From Methanoregulaceae archaeon (GTDB taxonomy: Archaea > Halobacteriota > Methanomicrobia > Methanomicrobiales > Methanospirillaceae), in NCBI GenBank assembly GCA_019695435.1, contig JACTVF010000036.1, positions 1 to 12,739 on the forward strand: a stretch of DNA of 12,739 nt. Reading direction: 5' to 3'. Position 1 is the stretch's first letter. Each line of letters opens with the position of its first letter. A program made the position numbers and the translations under genes. Below the pieces are notes generated by a model, which worked only from the letters and a program-made list of their open reading frames with translations, was not told the origin of the DNA and did not search any database. This document shows positions 1 to 6,533 of this stretch, one piece after another.

Positions 1-654
1 AAGGTTGTGCTTATCGTCGATGACGAGCCGGATATTGTTAACCTTATTGACATCTTCCTCCGCACAAAGGGCTATGTGACCCTTACTGCCAGCAGTGGGG
101 CTGCCTGCCTCAATACCTTAAAGAAACAGATCCCCGACCTGATACTTCTTGATGTGCGCATGGAGCCCATTGATGGATGGCAGACCCTTGGACAGATCAA
201 GAAAGATCCCGGTTTCAAATCAATTCCGGTCCTGATGCTTACGGCGAGCACGCTCACCGCCGAGATGGCAAAACAGTATAATATCTGTATAGAGGATTAT
301 ATCACAAAGCCATTCCATCTGGAGGACCTCTACACAGCAATCGATAGTATCCTCACACGGAAACAGAAACTGAAGGAGACGTTGGCCTTAGCCAGGAAAG
401 TAGGTATCGAGAAGGAGAAGTTCTGTGAGTTCGCGACACTTACCCGTCGCATATCCATCAATAAGAAGATCCTCGATATCCTGAACGTGCCTCAGGTCAT
501 ACCCGCACAGGCGGATCTGCACACCCTCGATGATATGCTGGTCGTCGACTATATTAACGTCAAGACCAGGGACAATGAGAAACGTGCTGAACAACTACGG
601 CAGGAGATCAACTCCGCGTTGAGGGCAAAAGGCCTTCCGGAACTCGGCTGGTAA
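1..654 (+). CDS. Response regulator (REC domain) with uncharacterised C-terminal helical domain, 5' end outside window
   Basis: Receiver protein of a two-component phosphorelay, cytoplasmic. The frame is open from base 1 and the receiver fold begins at once (KVVLIVDDEPD), so the true start lies a few codons before the window; the GTG at 7 is an internal valine codon. Counting from that codon, the acidic pair is D5/D6, the phospho-acceptor is D49 in LLDVRM, the conserved Thr is T79 and the Lys is K101 in TKPF, so all catalytic residues are present. After about residue 115 there is no recognisable winged helix, HTH, kinase or methylesterase domain. Instead about 95 mostly helical, charged residues follow, ending KGLPELGW. 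It is therefore not an obvious DNA-binding regulator and may act by protein contact or dimerisation. It is monocistronic at its 3' end, followed by a strong terminator. The REC call is certain; the output role is unknown. Confidence 0.93.
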   Translation, partial: KVVLIVDDEPDIVNLIDIFLRTKGYVTLTASSGAACLNTLKKQIPDLILLDVRMEPIDGWQTLGQIKKDPGFKSIPVLMLTASTLTAEMAKQYNICIEDYITKPFHLEDLYTAIDSILTRKQKLKETLALARKVGIEKEKFCEFATLTRRISINKKILDILNVPQVIPAQADLHTLDDMLVVDYINVKTRDNEKRAEQLRQEINSALRAKGLPELGW

Positions 655-658
655 GATC

Positions 659-703
659 CCGGAGGGGCTTTGTCCCTCCCGTTTAAGAAACCGGTTTCTT
701 TTT
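659..703 (+). terminator. Double hairpin plus T-tract terminator after the response regulator gene
   Basis: Two stems follow the stop codon. GGAGGG (661-666) pairs with CCCTCC (674-679). AAGAAACC (685-692) then pairs perfectly with GGTTTCTT (693-700), running into five T residues at 699-703. The position just downstream of the stop and the final T-run fit a transcription terminator. Confidence 0.75.
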
Positions 704-796
704 GTTGGAGGACCCGTCAGAAGGTTGAATCAGCCCCGGATCTTTTCCGGCAACAATGCCTGTAACCGCGGCGACCAGCCGACGGGATTCATGCGG

Positions 797-804
797 CATA
801 AATA
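797..804 (+). promoter_or_regulatory. TATA-like box for the DUF1616 gene
   Basis: CATAAATA lies about 30 bases before the start codon at 833. With the usual archaeal spacing of about 25 bases, transcription would start near 824-829, giving a very short leader that might or might not include the whole ribosome binding site. It is the best AT-rich box in the otherwise GC-rich gap 704-832. This is pattern evidence only. Confidence 0.3.
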
Positions 805-824
805 CTGCAACCAACCATGATAAA

Positions 825-828
825 GGAG
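825..828 (+). promoter_or_regulatory. Ribosome binding site of the DUF1616 gene
   Basis: AAAGGAGAG with core GGAG sits four bases before ATG 833. It fixes this start over later in-frame methionines. Confidence 0.7.
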
Positions 829-832
829 AGAT

Positions 833-1822
833 ATGGAGCGAACGCAGCATCCCTACGACACCGTTATTGACGCATTCGTCCTGATGAGAATTCCCCGGGA
901 CCTTCTCGCGTGCTATCTCTGGCTTGCAGCTGCGCTTCTCGCCATCTATGCCCCCTACCTGAATGAATCGTTCCTGCGGGTCCTGTTTGGCGTGCCACTG
1001 GTACTGTTTATCCCCGGGTATGCACTCATCGCCGCGCTCTTTCCGGCTGCACGGGATATCGACGGGATCGAACGTGTTGCGCTGTCGTTCGGGCTTTCGA
1101 TCGCCATCGTCCCCCTCACGGGCCTGGCCCTGAACTATACCCCCTGGGGGATCCGGCTTGACCCTATCGTGACCTGCCTCTGTATCATTACGGTCGGATT
1201 ATGTCTGGTCGCCCAGTACCGCAGGGCCCGGGTCCCGGAAAACGAGCGTTTTACTGTCCCGTTCCAGGCGATGCGACAGGCACTTTTTGATGAATTCTTC
1301 AAAAAATCCGGCAGTTCCCGCACCGATCGGATCCTTTCCCTCATCCTGCTCATCGCGATTATTGCAGCAGTGGTGACCACGGCCTACGTTATCATCGTTC
1401 CCAAAGAGGGCGAGAAGTTCACGGAATTTTTTATTCTTGGTGATAACCAGAAAGCTGCAGATTATCCGACGACTTTCCTCGTCGGTACGAACAACTCTCT
1501 GTATATCGGTATCGGCAATCACGAGTACCGCACGGTCAACTATACTGTTGAGACCTATCTTTTGAATATGAGCTTCGATGAGACGACCAACACCACCTCC
1601 CTTGGCGCGATGACCCTTCTTGACCGGTTCACGGTACCGGTGCCGGATAACCAGACGGTTGTCAGGCCCTATTTCTTCACAGCCACAACAACAAAATTCA
1701 ACCGGGTGGAGTTTCTCCTGTTCAATGAGACCGTTCCGGATGACCAAATAACTGGAATGGACAGGATCAACCAGAGCTACCGGGACCTCCATCTCTGGGT
1801 TACTATCGGGTCGTTACATTGA
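833..1822 (+). CDS. DUF1616 family integral membrane protein
   Basis: A 329-residue membrane protein of the archaeal DUF1616 family; its biochemical function is not known. Predicted helices are at about residues 25-42, 47-70, 84-101, 111-128 and 166-189. The family signature is visible as FIPGYALIAALFP (59-71) followed by GIERVALSFGLS (78-89). Residues 190-329 form a soluble, beta-rich domain resembling the outside Ig-like part of the family. It has several N-x-S/T sequons (NNS, NYT, NMS, NTT, NQT, NET, NQS), which suits an exported, glycosylated domain. The ATG at 833 is chosen because a ribosome binding site (GGAG, 825-828) lies four bases upstream. The gene converges on the minus-strand MoxR operon, and DUF1616 genes are often found near MoxR/DUF58 clusters and surface-protein genes in archaea (recalled, not checked). 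A role in envelope assembly is inference. Confidence 0.88.
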   Translation: MERTQHPYDTVIDAFVLMRIPRDLLACYLWLAAALLAIYAPYLNESFLRVLFGVPLVLFIPGYALIAALFPAARDIDGIERVALSFGLSIAIVPLTGLALNYTPWGIRLDPIVTCLCIITVGLCLVAQYRRARVPENERFTVPFQAMRQALFDEFFKKSGSSRTDRILSLILLIAIIAAVVTTAYVIIVPKEGEKFTEFFILGDNQKAADYPTTFLVGTNNSLYIGIGNHEYRTVNYTVETYLLNMSFDETTNTTSLGAMTLLDRFTVPVPDNQTVVRPYFFTATTTKFNRVEFLLFNETVPDDQITGMDRINQSYRDLHLWVTIGSLH

Positions 1823-1840
1823 CCGGTTCGTGAATACGTG

Positions 1841-1860
1841 CCCGGGATAGTTTTTATCCA
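1841..1860 (+). terminator. Probable T-tract terminator of the DUF1616 gene
   Basis: CCCGGGATAG is followed by five T residues (1851-1855) and ATCC, 19 bases after the stop codon. GAT and ATC can close a small loop around the T-run. The octamer CCCGGGAT recurs at 1872-1879. It lies in the 127-base gap between convergent genes, where termination is expected. Confidence 0.45.
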
Positions 1861-1934
1861 TGGGCGGTTTTCCCGGGATCGGTCAGCTCACCGGCTTCTC
1901 CGTTAACGACTGCGGTGTTCTGACGCCACGCACC

Positions 1935-1940
1935 AAAAAA
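1935..1940 (-). terminator. T-tract terminator at the end of the MoxR operon
   Basis: Read on the minus strand, six consecutive T residues lie ten bases after the TAA stop of the last operon gene. Archaeal RNA polymerase terminates on such T-tracts without needing a hairpin. Confidence 0.5.
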
Positions 1941-1949
1941 GGCAGGATA

Positions 1950-2726
1950 TTATTCCGAAAGAACGGAAAAGACCGCCATCACCGTCGGACGTTTTGGGTC
2001 CGGAGCACAGCGTTCCAGCTGGATGACTTTTCCGGTCCCCTCGGCAAAAACCGATGCGAAGAGGCTGCAGACCGGGCAGGGGTTTGTCGTGCAACACCGG
2101 GGGGACTCCTCAGCCAGTACCCTGCACCCGCCAATGAGCCGGTACTCTTCCAACGTTACCGAAATAATCTCTCCTTCATGGGTGGAGCGGACCCGCCCGG
2201 CCACTTCGAGAACATCCACGCCGAGTTCCCGGATGAGACTATGAAGTGCAGGCATATCCGGAGGGATTACCAGGTGTTCCCGTTCCTGGAGCAGGCGGAG
2301 TAACGGCGCACACGAGGGGTCCATCAGGATGCCGGCCGTATCCGGCCCCGTAACAAAGGAATCCATGGGTAACGGCTCGCCGTTGTAGACGGCGACAGGA
2401 ATAAACTGCATCGTCCGGGTCCTGCCTTCCCGCCCTTTCGGGATGATGCTTGCATTCCCCTGAATGCCCAGATCGGCACAGGTACGCGTGAGATTGATGC
2501 TTCCCTGCGCAGGAAACAGGCTCAGGTACCGGAGATCAAGGGGGTCGCTGCCGGATAAGGTGGTAAAAAAGACGCCCGTCAGCAGGCATACCAGACCAGC
2601 TACTACCAGCTCGGCACTCGTGAAGTCACTGCGGTTTGTCAGGACGGCGGTTATAATAAGGATACCTGCCATGACGATCAGGAGCAGCGCAGTCCGATAG
2701 TAGGGATTCAGAGAGGGAAATTTCAT
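1950..2726 (-). CDS. Two-helix membrane protein with cytoplasmic cysteine cluster, last gene of the MoxR operon
   Basis: A 258-residue protein that I do not recognise with certainty; it resembles small membrane-anchored proteins found in archaeal moxR/DUF58 clusters. Two helices near the N-terminus (about 12-29 and 37-56) form a hairpin, leaving some 200 residues on one side, most likely the cytoplasm because the N-terminus and the post-helix region are both short of export features. Near the C-terminus is a cysteine cluster: C201, then C211, C212, C217 and C220 in PRCCTTNPCPVCS, and C240. The CPVC pair could bind a metal or be redox-active. The start is fixed by GGAG (2734-2737) seven bases before the ATG, and the gene begins two bases after the stop of the preceding gene. 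It is followed by a T-tract terminator. The cell role is unknown; linkage suggests work with the MoxR/DUF58 pair. Confidence 0.8.
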   Translation of the reverse strand: MKFPSLNPYYRTALLLIVMAGILIITAVLTNRSDFTSAELVVAGLVCLLTGVFFTTLSGSDPLDLRYLSLFPAQGSINLTRTCADLGIQGNASIIPKGREGRTRTMQFIPVAVYNGEPLPMDSFVTGPDTAGILMDPSCAPLLRLLQEREHLVIPPDMPALHSLIRELGVDVLEVAGRVRSTHEGEIISVTLEEYRLIGGCRVLAEESPRCCTTNPCPVCSLFASVFAEGTGKVIQLERCAPDPKRPTVMAVFSVLSE

Positions 2727-2728
2727 TA

Positions 2729-3196
2729 TCAGGCTCCGGTGTACTGTTTTCTGAACTGATATGTGCGGACAGACTGGATCGCAAGAATGACGGCCGTCAG
2801 ACCACCGATGACCAGGAGAGCGAGCGGGACATGGTTTGATACCTGGATGAGCAGTGCGATAATGAATGATCCGCCGCAGAAGAGTGCAAAGGGTATGAGA
2901 TCCTTTTGGGATTCAAGCAATCCAAGTGCCCCGTAGACGATACCGGCAAGCATACATGCGGAGAATAACCCCGCCCAGAGATTCATGATACCGCACGCAA
3001 CAACAAGCGGTTCGCCAGCACATACCAGGTAGAACCCGCGTTCATGCAAGGTACGGGTGATAACGAGGATACCGCATACGAGCAGAAGCAATGCGATGTT
3101 GAGATACCATGCGGGTGAACCCAGGAGAACGGAGATCCCGGTAACGCCGATCGCCAGGGCGATAAAAAACGGGTATTCCGGCTGAGGAGGGGTCAT
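2729..3196 (-). CDS. Five-helix integral membrane protein of the MoxR operon
   Basis: A 155-residue, very hydrophobic protein with predicted helices at about residues 9-26, 30-48, 64-93, 99-119 and 122-141 and a short basic tail (RTYQFRKQYTGA), consistent with the positive-inside rule for a cytoplasmic C-terminus. I know no function. The frame is open further upstream to 3304, but the ATG at 3196 is preferred: it overlaps the TGA of the DUF58 gene in an ATGA arrangement, GGGAGG (3204-3209) lies seven bases before it, and the residues upstream are proline/glycine-rich sequence read out of frame from DUF58. Its position straight after DUF58 matches the multi-helix membrane protein often seen at that place in archaeal clusters (from memory). 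It may be the membrane platform of the complex; this is inference. Confidence 0.82.
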   Translation of the reverse strand: MTPPQPEYPFFIALAIGVTGISVLLGSPAWYLNIALLLLVCGILVITRTLHERGFYLVCAGEPLVVACGIMNLWAGLFSACMLAGIVYGALGLLESQKDLIPFALFCGGSFIIALLIQVSNHVPLALLVIGGLTAVILAIQSVRTYQFRKQYTGA

Positions 3197-4470
3197 GGAC
3201 GTGCCTCCCGTGCAACCGCGGCATCCATGATCCGGATATGCACCCGGATATTCTGGGATTGCAACAGCCGGGCCAGCTGCCGGATATGGCTGGTGTCCCC
3301 GCATCCGAGAGAGAAGAGGTACGCCTCAGTGATCGTGACCTGGGAGAGGGTCCTCGCAACCTGCCCGGAAAACGCAGGGACTCTCTGGTACTGCAGAACG
3401 GTCAGGTACCGATCGCGCATGGCCTCGTAAAATGCCTGCATCCCTGGATCTGGCGTTTGCTGGAGACCATTCTCACATTCACGGACAGAGGACCGGAGGT
3501 CCGAACGATCCTTCATATGGTAGAAGTGATCCTGTCGCTCTGCCGGATGCATCCATTCCCGGAGTTCCGAGATGCACCGTGAGAGGTTCTTCTCCTCCCG
3601 GATCAGATGGAGAATATTCGGGCCGGAGATCAGGAGTACCGATACATACTGGTATGTCTGGAGGGTATGCTTGACCATACCGGTCACATCGGATATCATC
3701 CGGTCGAACTCCTTTGCCGGCCAGGGAACACTACTCCAGGGAAGATCGAGAATAATTAACGGCGGGGAACTCATCTCTCCGGTATATCGTTTGACAAAGA
3801 GCTTGCCGTATTTGGCAGAGATTTTCCAGTCAACATGGCGAATGTCATCACCGGGGGAATACTCCCGCAGCGAGTGGATATCCGTCCCCCTCCAGACACT
3901 GAGCTTCCGGCTGTCAAGGTTACCTTCTGATAACTCAGATACCGGCGGTTCAAAGAATCCAGACGGTTGAACCGAGAGAACGGGTTCGCGGTCACGTTCC
4001 CGGGTGAGCTGGACGGTATCCTCAAAAAAAAGATTCCCCACCGTCACCGATACCCCGGAGAAAGGCTGTGTTCCGTGAATGTCGGGGACGATCTGGTAAC
4101 TGAGCTGGCGTACCTGGGATGATGGATCGGGGTTGATCGTAACGGTGGTGACGCCATCGACAAGGATGGTATGAGGAGGAATCAGGTCTGCGATCTGCAC
4201 CTGCATCCGGGATGACCCCCTGCCCGTAACGATGGCTGTCACCTGTAACGGGGTTCCTTTCCTGACAGGATTCCGGCTCAGGGATCGCTCTATGTCTACC
4301 GATGCGACTATTTCCCGAAGGCCCTTATCAAAGAGGAGATATTGCCCGAGAAGAGCGGCAACAAGCGTCCCCCCGGCAAAGAGGATTGCCATATCGTCGA
4401 GGATAAGCGCACAGGAGAGGAGGATGAAACTAATCAGGCATAATCCCCGGGTGCATCGTCTCAGCAGCAA
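3193..4470 (-). CDS. DUF58 protein (MoxR-associated, von Willebrand-like)
   Basis: A 425-residue partner of the MoxR ATPase. Two N-terminal helices (about 9-25 and 28-47) anchor it in the membrane. A beta-rich segment follows (about 55-165), then the hallmark DUF58 motif REYSPGDDIRHVDWKISAK at 202-220, and then a von Willebrand A-like fold beginning with strand LIILDLPWSS at 238-247. The metal site normally reads D-x-S-x-S; here it is D242-L-P-W-S, so the second ligand is proline. The start is TTG at 4470. A stop in the same frame (the TGA of moxR) lies only three bases upstream, the sequence GAGGTG (4480-4485) is nine bases before TTG, and the first in-frame ATG would remove the first helix. 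The gene overlaps the next one by four bases. The family call is secure; the substrate is unknown. Confidence 0.9.
   Translation of the reverse strand: MLLRRCTRGLCLISFILLSCALILDDMAILFAGGTLVAALLGQYLLFDKGLREIVASVDIERSLSRNPVRKGTPLQVTAIVTGRGSSRMQVQIADLIPPHTILVDGVTTVTINPDPSSQVRQLSYQIVPDIHGTQPFSGVSVTVGNLFFEDTVQLTRERDREPVLSVQPSGFFEPPVSELSEGNLDSRKLSVWRGTDIHSLREYSPGDDIRHVDWKISAKYGKLFVKRYTGEMSSPPLIILDLPWSSVPWPAKEFDRMISDVTGMVKHTLQTYQYVSVLLISGPNILHLIREEKNLSRCISELREWMHPAERQDHFYHMKDRSDLRSSVRECENGLQQTPDPGMQAFYEAMRDRYLTVLQYQRVPAFSGQVARTLSQVTITEAYLFSLGCGDTSHIRQLARLLQSQNIRVHIRIMDAAVAREARP
3204..3209 (-). promoter_or_regulatory. Ribosome binding site deciding the start at 3196
   Basis: On the minus strand GGGAGG lies seven bases before ATG 3196, inside the end of the DUF58 gene. 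With the ATGA overlap it favours the 155-residue form over a 191-residue form. Confidence 0.65.
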
Positions 4471-4473
4471 AAC

Positions 4474-5598
4474 TCAGAGCACCTCGACTTTTGTCACGAT
4501 CTCATCCATGACCTGGCCCCGTGTGAGGCCCTCGATCTCCGCGTCGCGGGAAAGGATGATACGATGGGAGAGGGCTGCACTGGCAATCTGTTTGATGTCA
4601 TCGGGGATTACATACGTCCGGTTATTCAGGGCTGCCATTGCCTTACCCCCGCCGACCAGGGCTAACGAGGCACGGGACGAGCCACCCAGATTGATATCCG
4701 GGTGAGTCCGGGTGGCAACAACCAGATCCCGGATATACTGGAGGACGGGATCTTCAATGGTCACCTGTCTGACCACCTGTATATAATGTTTGAGCGCAGT
4801 GGGGGTAAGAATCGGGCTGAGTGTCACGGCATAGGAATCCCAGTTGAGCAGACCGCTGTTTGCACGTTTTATTATACTGAGTTCTTCCTCTGCACCCAGG
4901 TATTCAGACCGTATGCTGAACATGAACCGGTCACGCTGCACTTCGATCAGCGGGAACGTTCCCTCGAATTCATGGGGGTTTTGCGTTGCTATAACAAAAA
5001 ACGGTGATTGCATCGGCAGGGTGATCCCGTCGATCGTGACCTGGCGTTCGCTCATCGCTTCGATAAAGGCACTCTGTGATTTCGGGTTGATACGGTTGAT
5101 TTCATCCACGAGAAGGATGTTGGTGAAGATCGGTCCTTTCCAGAGAACAAATTCTTTTTTATTGGTGTCGTAGATCCGCACCCCGAGCATATCCGCAGGC
5201 TGGATATCAATTGCACCCTGTATACGGTTGAAGGTGCAGCCGGTGATAAGTGCGATGGATTTGGCTATCGTTGTTTTTGCGGTCCCGGGTACGCCTTCGA
5301 TCAGGATATGCTCCTCATTGAGAAGGGCGACCAGGATCAGATCGATGATCTCCTGGTTCCCGACAATAAATTCATTCAGTTTTCCGTTGATTGTAGCGGA
5401 CAACCGGGAGATCTCGGCGATCTCCTTTTTTAAATCTGTTTCAGACAACCGGGCCAGCTGAAGAATTTCTTTTTTTGGGGATACCTGGCTTTCGGCGGTC
5501 GCGGCAGGTGCCCGGAAATTATCAGGGTCCTCCTTTATTCCATCCCGCCCGGACTGCCGGATTATGTCAACAATTTTTCTATCCAGATTACGAGTCAT
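4474..5598 (-). CDS. moxR: MoxR family AAA+ ATPase
   Basis: A 374-residue ATPase of the MoxR group, cytoplasmic, expected to remodel or insert cofactors into DUF58/VWA partners using ATP. Walker A is GVPGTAKTT at residues 102-110. Walker B is ILLVDE at 161-166, followed by INRINPKSQSAFIEAMSE. Sensor 1 is VIATQNP at 202-208, followed by the family stretch PLIEVQRDRFMF. The C-terminal lid ends with the typical helices (SHRIILSRDAEIEGLTRGQV). Most MoxR proteins start about 20-30 residues before the core; this one carries an extra charged segment of about 65 residues. The frame extends to 5658, but ATG 5598 is chosen because AGGTGG (5603-5608) sits four bases upstream and the stop of the DUF4350 gene is just eight bases before it. 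It is the central enzyme of the operon. The family call is near certain. Confidence 0.95.
   Translation of the reverse strand: MTRNLDRKIVDIIRQSGRDGIKEDPDNFRAPAATAESQVSPKKEILQLARLSETDLKKEIAEISRLSATINGKLNEFIVGNQEIIDLILVALLNEEHILIEGVPGTAKTTIAKSIALITGCTFNRIQGAIDIQPADMLGVRIYDTNKKEFVLWKGPIFTNILLVDEINRINPKSQSAFIEAMSERQVTIDGITLPMQSPFFVIATQNPHEFEGTFPLIEVQRDRFMFSIRSEYLGAEEELSIIKRANSGLLNWDSYAVTLSPILTPTALKHYIQVVRQVTIEDPVLQYIRDLVVATRTHPDINLGGSSRASLALVGGGKAMAALNNRTYVIPDDIKQIASAALSHRIILSRDAEIEGLTRGQVMDEIVTKVEVL
4480..4485 (-). promoter_or_regulatory. Ribosome binding site supporting the TTG start of DUF58
   Basis: GAGGTG on the minus strand, within the last codons of moxR, lies nine bases before TTG 4470. 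It makes an initiation site at this non-ATG codon credible and couples DUF58 translation to moxR. Confidence 0.55.
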
Positions 5599-5602
5599 TC
5601 TT

Positions 5603-5608
5603 CCACCT
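5603..5608 (-). promoter_or_regulatory. Ribosome binding site deciding the moxR start
   Basis: AGGTGG on the minus strand overlaps the TAG stop of the upstream gene and lies four bases before ATG 5598, favouring it over ATG codons at 5628 and 5658 inside the previous gene. Confidence 0.65.
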
Positions 5609-6533
5609 ACATCATCTTCCTTTTCCATGCCCACGCTGTGCCCAGCATCAGGAGGCATATGATGAAAATTTCAACAATAACAGTGGTTTTTGTGAGATGA
5701 AATATTTCGCTGAATCCGCCGGCCTCCGCGGTACGGGAGTTCATCTGGTCGATCAGGACCGGCCCGCCACGGGTGGTGAGGTTCTGGATAAAGTTGCGGT
5801 TATTCGCGTTCTCCTCCGGGGAATACATGGAGTTGATGAAGATGCTTGGATCGGAGAGGACAATGAGCTGCCCGGATCCTATGGATTCCGTGGCCATGAC
5901 CGGAAATGTCCCCATCTCCTCTCCCAGATTGAGCCGGCGATCGCCATTGATATCGTTCCAGCTCATGACTGAGGTGAACATAAGAGGCGCCCCGCCTTCC
6001 AGGGGAGCTGCACGGTTTAGTACCAGGTCCTCAGGAAGGGAGATCGGACTCTCTTCTGAAGAAGGGTATGCTACGATGGTATAGGGATCCGGATATTGCT
6101 CGTCGAGACTTGCCAGGTTCCCGGGCAGGATGGAGATCGTGCTGCCAATGCCGGTCAGGATCTCATCTCCTGTTCCAAAGTCGTCAGCAAGGAAGATCGT
6201 GTTTCCCTTTTTGAGAAACTCCCCATATGCAGCGAGTTCCTTTGCGGTCGGATCCCGATACGGTGCGATAATCAGGAGGGTGGTATTGTCGGGCTGTGTG
6301 GCAAGGGTACCAGGATCTGAAATGTCTGTGGTCCGGTGGCGGTCCAGATCTGAAAAAAACGATGACGTGCCATTCCAGCCATTATTGTACCGTGAAAACT
6401 CCACCGTGTTTGAAGAGAGCTGCACGATAAGAATAAACGCGGCTGCAATGATCACCACACCGGCAATCCAGAATGCTGGTCTAATGGTCTTCCCCCCCCA
6501 TCTGCTCTTCCGTTGAATCGATCGCCGTCTCAA
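5607..6533 (-). CDS. DUF4350-like membrane-anchored protein with calcium-loop motif
   Basis: A protein of up to 308 residues: basic N-terminus, transmembrane helix at about 19-40, soluble domain at about 45-275, second helix at 284-303 and a basic end (WKRKMM). With both ends inside, the middle domain is exported. That domain resembles DUF4350: TTLLIIAPYRDPTAKEL, then YGEFLKKGNTIFLADDFG (103-120), a glutamine-amidotransferase-like layout without an obvious catalytic cysteine. At 194-205 is an EF-hand-like loop, DINGDRRLNLGE, with D1, N3, D5, N9 and E12 all in place. The start is uncertain: TTG 6533 overlaps the upstream gene by 53 bases with a poor ribosome site, while an ATT at 6485, straight after a G-rich stretch, is the alternative. 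There is no ATG before the first helix. DUF4350 genes next to moxR/DUF58 are a known archaeal and bacterial arrangement. The role is unknown. Confidence 0.8.
   Translation of the reverse strand: MRRRSIQRKSRWGGKTIRPAFWIAGVVIIAAAFILIVQLSSNTVEFSRYNNGWNGTSSFFSDLDRHRTTDISDPGTLATQPDNTTLLIIAPYRDPTAKELAAYGEFLKKGNTIFLADDFGTGDEILTGIGSTISILPGNLASLDEQYPDPYTIVAYPSSEESPISLPEDLVLNRAAPLEGGAPLMFTSVMSWNDINGDRRLNLGEEMGTFPVMATESIGSGQLIVLSDPSIFINSMYSPEENANNRNFIQNLTTRGGPVLIDQMNSRTAEAGGFSEIFHLTKTTVIVEIFIICLLMLGTAWAWKRKMM

Noticed and set aside
1860..2303. Plus-strand open frame of 147 codons
   Set aside because: It is the antisense shadow of the cysteine-cluster gene, which has helices, ribosome site and operon context.
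3197..3304. Upstream extension of the five-helix protein to 3304 (191 residues)
   Set aside because: The extra residues are Pro/Gly/Cys-rich out-of-frame reading of DUF58; ATG 3196 has a ribosome site and an ATGA overlap.
5599..5658. Upstream extension of moxR to 5658 or 5628
   Set aside because: It lies inside the DUF4350 gene; the AGGTGG site points to ATG 5598.
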